Shown here in pieces: positions 61,832-64,000 of a DNA stretch of 64,000 nucleotides. Each line of letters opens with the position of its first letter. Within the stretch, counting starts at the first letter, position 1. A model generated the notes under the pieces. That model worked only from the letters and a program-made list of their open reading frames with translations, ran no database searches and was not told the origin of the DNA. The position numbers and the translations under genes were made by a program. Source of the DNA: Marinomonas agarivorans (GTDB taxonomy: Bacteria; Pseudomonadota; Gammaproteobacteria; Pseudomonadales; Marinomonadaceae); contig NHNK02000014.1 of NCBI GenBank assembly GCA_002173415.2, positions 1-64,000 of the forward strand, in the 5' to 3' direction.

Positions 61832-62868
61832 AAGTTGTTATTCGTGTTGATGCCTCTATACATATTGGAAGTGGACATGTGATGCGCTGTTTAGTTTTCG
61901 CTGATGCGTTAAAAAATGCCGGCCATCATGTTGTGTTTGTAACTCGCCCGCAGAAAGGTGACCTTATCAGCATTATTAAACAAAGAGGCTTTGATGTAAG
62001 TGAGCTAAGCCAACCATTTGAATGGTTGGCTCCTGAAACAACGTCAGATTACGCTGCTTGGTTTCAAGTTGTTGAAATAGATGACGCGGATGAGTGTGCT
62101 TCTTTGTTTGATAATGTTGATTTGATGATTGTAGATCATTATGGCATTGGCATTAACTGGCACAAAAAAGTAAGAAAGACCTATAACTGTAAAATCATGG
62201 TTATAGTTGACCTAGTTAGACAGCGCGCTGCGGATTTGATTGTTGATCAAACGTTATTAAGAAATGTGAATGAATACCAAAAGTTTAATCCTGGGGCGCA
62301 AATTCTAGCAGGTAATGACTATGTAATAATACACCCTGCTTTTGCTAAATTTCGCCAAGAAGCAGTTAGATTGAAGGTGTTAGATAATAGACCTAAAGTC
62401 TTAATATCAATGGGTGGGATTGATGCTCCTAATGCTACCCTTCAAGTCTTAAAAACGATTAAGAGCGACTTCATTGATCGGCCGTCAGTCACTGTTTTAC
62501 TTAGCAAGAGGTCGCCTCATTATCAACTTGTAAATCCATTTGTAGAGCGAGAGGATTCTTGGGTTACGCACATTGATTTTGTAGAGAACATAGCTGAGTT
62601 TATATCTGATTACGATATCGCCATTGCTGCTTCAGGTTCAACTTCATGGGAAAGGGGGTCTATAGGAATACCTAGTATCATCATTGCATTAGCAGATAAT
62701 CAACTTACCATTTGTAAAAAGTTAGCTCATGTAGGGGCTGTGATTAGTGTGGATATTGGGTGGATTGTTCAAGGTTTAAAAAGCGCTTATCTAAGCCACC
62801 TATGCAATCATGATAAAATGAGGGAGGTTAATCTTCAGTTATGTGATGTCTGGGTATGGAGCGCATAA
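61825..62868 (+). CDS. pseG: UDP-2,4-diacetamido-2,4,6-trideoxy-beta-L-altropyranose hydrolase
   Basis: The 347-residue GT-B-fold enzyme removes UDP from the activated sugar. The catalytic His region is GSGHVMRC near the N-terminus, after VIRVDASIHI. MIVDHYGIGINW, VLISMGGIDAPN and IAASGSTSWERGSIGIPSI follow. The frame opens at 61789, but ATG 61825 begins the conserved strand and overlaps the pseF stop by seven bases. Its TAA overlaps the start of pseH (TAATG). Confidence 0.93.
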   Translation: MLKVVIRVDASIHIGSGHVMRCLVFADALKNAGHHVVFVTRPQKGDLISIIKQRGFDVSELSQPFEWLAPETTSDYAAWFQVVEIDDADECASLFDNVDLMIVDHYGIGINWHKKVRKTYNCKIMVIVDLVRQRAADLIVDQTLLRNVNEYQKFNPGAQILAGNDYVIIHPAFAKFRQEAVRLKVLDNRPKVLISMGGIDAPNATLQVLKTIKSDFIDRPSVTVLLSKRSPHYQLVNPFVEREDSWVTHIDFVENIAEFISDYDIAIAASGSTSWERGSIGIPSIIIALADNQLTICKKLAHVGAVISVDIGWIVQGLKSAYLSHLCNHDKMREVNLQLCDVWVWSA

Positions 62869-63341
62869 TGAAAAGGCTAAAGTTGATTAATAAAACTGAT
62901 CTTCAATTAAGATCTGAAACAATAGATGATATTTTGCAAGTATTTAAATGGCAATGTGCTCCACAAACACGACGCTATGCTTTAAATAAAGATATTCCTA
63001 CTTTACTTGAGCATACTGATTGGATGACTCGTAAAATAGCGAGTCAAGACGATTACATTTATATTATAGAGCTTAATGAAGGAGCTAAAATTAGCTCTGT
63101 TGGCGTAGTTCGCTTGGATTTATTTGCTGAAAATACCTACACGATTTCAATTTTTGTTGCTCCAAATCAATATGGTAAGGGGGTTGCAAAGGAAGCATTA
63201 GCAATTCTGGATAAATTACACCCAAGCATCGTTATAAATGCTGTGGTGTTAAAAGAAAATATTGCATCTCAAACTCTTTTTAGCCGGGCTGGTTACATAA
63301 AAATTGGCGCAGAGAATTTTACTCGACAGCCTTTAGTGTGA
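62868..63341 (+). CDS. pseH: UDP-4-amino-4,6-dideoxy-N-acetyl-beta-L-altrosamine N-acetyltransferase
   Basis: The 157-residue GNAT acetyltransferase acetylates the 4-amino group between PseC and PseG. The start LKLINKTDLQLRSETIDDIL is followed by VFKWQCAPQTRRYA. The acetyl-CoA site is FVAPNQYGKGVAKEALAIL and ENIASQTLFSRAGY. Two ATGs are in frame; 62868 has GGAG at the right distance and is coupled to the pseG stop, so it is preferred over 62856. Confidence 0.9.
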   Translation: MKRLKLINKTDLQLRSETIDDILQVFKWQCAPQTRRYALNKDIPTLLEHTDWMTRKIASQDDYIYIIELNEGAKISSVGVVRLDLFAENTYTISIFVAPNQYGKGVAKEALAILDKLHPSIVINAVVLKENIASQTLFSRAGYIKIGAENFTRQPLV

Positions 63342-63347
63342 GGATTT

Positions 63348-64000
63348 ATGAAAGAATTTATAATGATAGATAATAGAAAAATAGGACTTGACTACGAGCC
63401 TTATATTATTGCGGAGATGTCTGCCAATCATAATGGAAGCATAGAAAACGCCTTTAAAATAATAGAAATGGCAAAGGAGTGTGGTGCGGATGCCATAAAG
63501 CTACAAACTTATAAGCCTGATACGATTACTATTAAAAGTGATAAACCTGAGTTTTTAATTAAGGGCGGTTTGTGGGATGGAAAAGCTCTCTATGATTTGT
63601 ACGAAGAAGCTTATATGCCTTGGGATTGGCATGAGCCATTATTTGCAAAGGCAAAAGAGTTAGGGATTACAATTTTTAGTTCGCCTTTTGACTTTACAGC
63701 AGTTGATTTATTGGAAAGTTTGGGGGCTCCCGCATACAAGATTGCATCGTTCGAAGCAATTGATCTACCACTCATTGAGTATGTTGCTAAAACAGGTAAG
63801 CCAATGATTATCTCTACAGGGATGGCGAACGAAGAAGAAATACGGGAAGCGGTAGAAACAGCGAAAAATGCAGGATGTAAAGAGCTCGTTGTTTTACATT
63901 GTGTCAGCGGCTACCCAGCCCCTTCTGAAGACTATAACTTAGCGACGATTCCTGATATGGCTAATCGGCTTGGGGTGCTCACAGGTTTATCTGACCATAC
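63348..64000 (+). CDS. pseI: Pseudaminic acid synthase (partial, cut by window edge)
   Basis: The 217 visible residues have no stop. The enzyme condenses the 6-deoxy-AltdiNAc sugar with phosphoenolpyruvate to give pseudaminic acid. N-terminal NeuB-family barrel motifs are present: [67 protein letters not shown] and [19 protein letters not shown]. The DTITI and [12 protein letters not shown] wording favours PseI over sialic acid synthase. The C-terminal antifreeze-like (SAF) domain would lie beyond the window. ATG 63348 has GAGGA upstream and is 6 bases after pseH. Confidence 0.95.
   Translation, partial: MKEFIMIDNRKIGLDYEPYIIAEMSANHNGSIENAFKIIEMAKECGADAIKLQTYKPDTITIKSDKPEFLIKGGLWDGKALYDLYEEAYMPWDWHEPLFAKAKELGITIFSSPFDFTAVDLLESLGAPAYKIASFEAIDLPLIEYVAKTGKPMIISTGMANEEEIREAVETAKNAGCKELVVLHCVSGYPAPSEDYNLATIPDMANRLGVLTGLSDH

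Noticed and set aside
1-64000. tRNA genes, rRNA or integrase attachment sites
   Set aside because: I looked in the intergenic regions for cloverleaf features and duplicated core sites and saw none. A covariance search would be needed to exclude them fully.

Overview
The window looks like chromosome of a marine gammaproteobacterium of the Oceanospirillales, most likely Marinomonas or a close relative. This rests on recognisable gene orders (ubiE-ubiB-hisE-tatABC, hisB-hisH-hisF, mutY-yggX, rsd-dsbB, scoAB-thiolase beside a LysR gene), moderate to low G+C content and a type I-F CRISPR repeat. The genus is an inference from protein resemblance, not a measured placement. I found no rRNA, tRNA or replication origin.

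Layout. 1-0.2 kb: the cut-off end of an IS30-family transposase. 0.2-8.7 kb: a pentapeptide-repeat protein, a dGTPase of the type linked to phage defence, an unusual two-gene unit (Cache sensor fused to a degenerate MinD-like domain, plus a small membrane protein), cysH, a NUDIX hydrolase and pabB. 9.0-12.6 kb: a LysR regulator divergent from scoA-scoB-thiolase, a short ketone-body/acetoacetate module. 12.7-14.6 kb: a leader and a type I-F CRISPR array of 30 repeats and 29 spacers, with no cas gene anywhere in the window. 14.8-15.7 kb: phage-type debris (AntA/AntB-like antirepressor and a possible Ash-type ORF). 15.9-46.3 kb: mostly housekeeping genes (mltC, tatABC, hisE, ubiB, ubiE, dsbA, cytochrome c4, engB, mutY, yggX, asmA, hisBHF, tex, an H-NS-type protein, trmB, rsd, dsbB, gshA, SCO, glmU, glmS) with several small unknowns. 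ubiJ, hisI and hisA are not in the positions where they are often found.

46.6-64 kb is a surface-polysaccharide locus, entirely on the + strand. It begins after glmU and glmS, which make UDP-GlcNAc. It encodes a GfcA-D (YjbE-H) set, a Wzi-like porin, a very long SLBB/Wza-type export protein, a Wzz-type chain-length protein and an EPS-associated MarR-type regulator. It then encodes two sugar-nucleotide enzymes (an epimerase resembling UDP-glucuronate 4-epimerase, and UDP-glucose dehydrogenase) and a tightly packed pseB-pseC-pseF-pseG-pseH-pseI pathway from UDP-GlcNAc to CMP-pseudaminic acid. pseI runs off the right edge. The likely product is an exported capsule or O-antigen containing pseudaminic acid and perhaps uronic acid. 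Glycosyltransferases, flippase and polymerase would have to lie beyond the window.

Start codons were moved from the longest possible reading frame where a Shine-Dalgarno sequence, a signal peptide or family length supported a later start; each case is stated in its entry.
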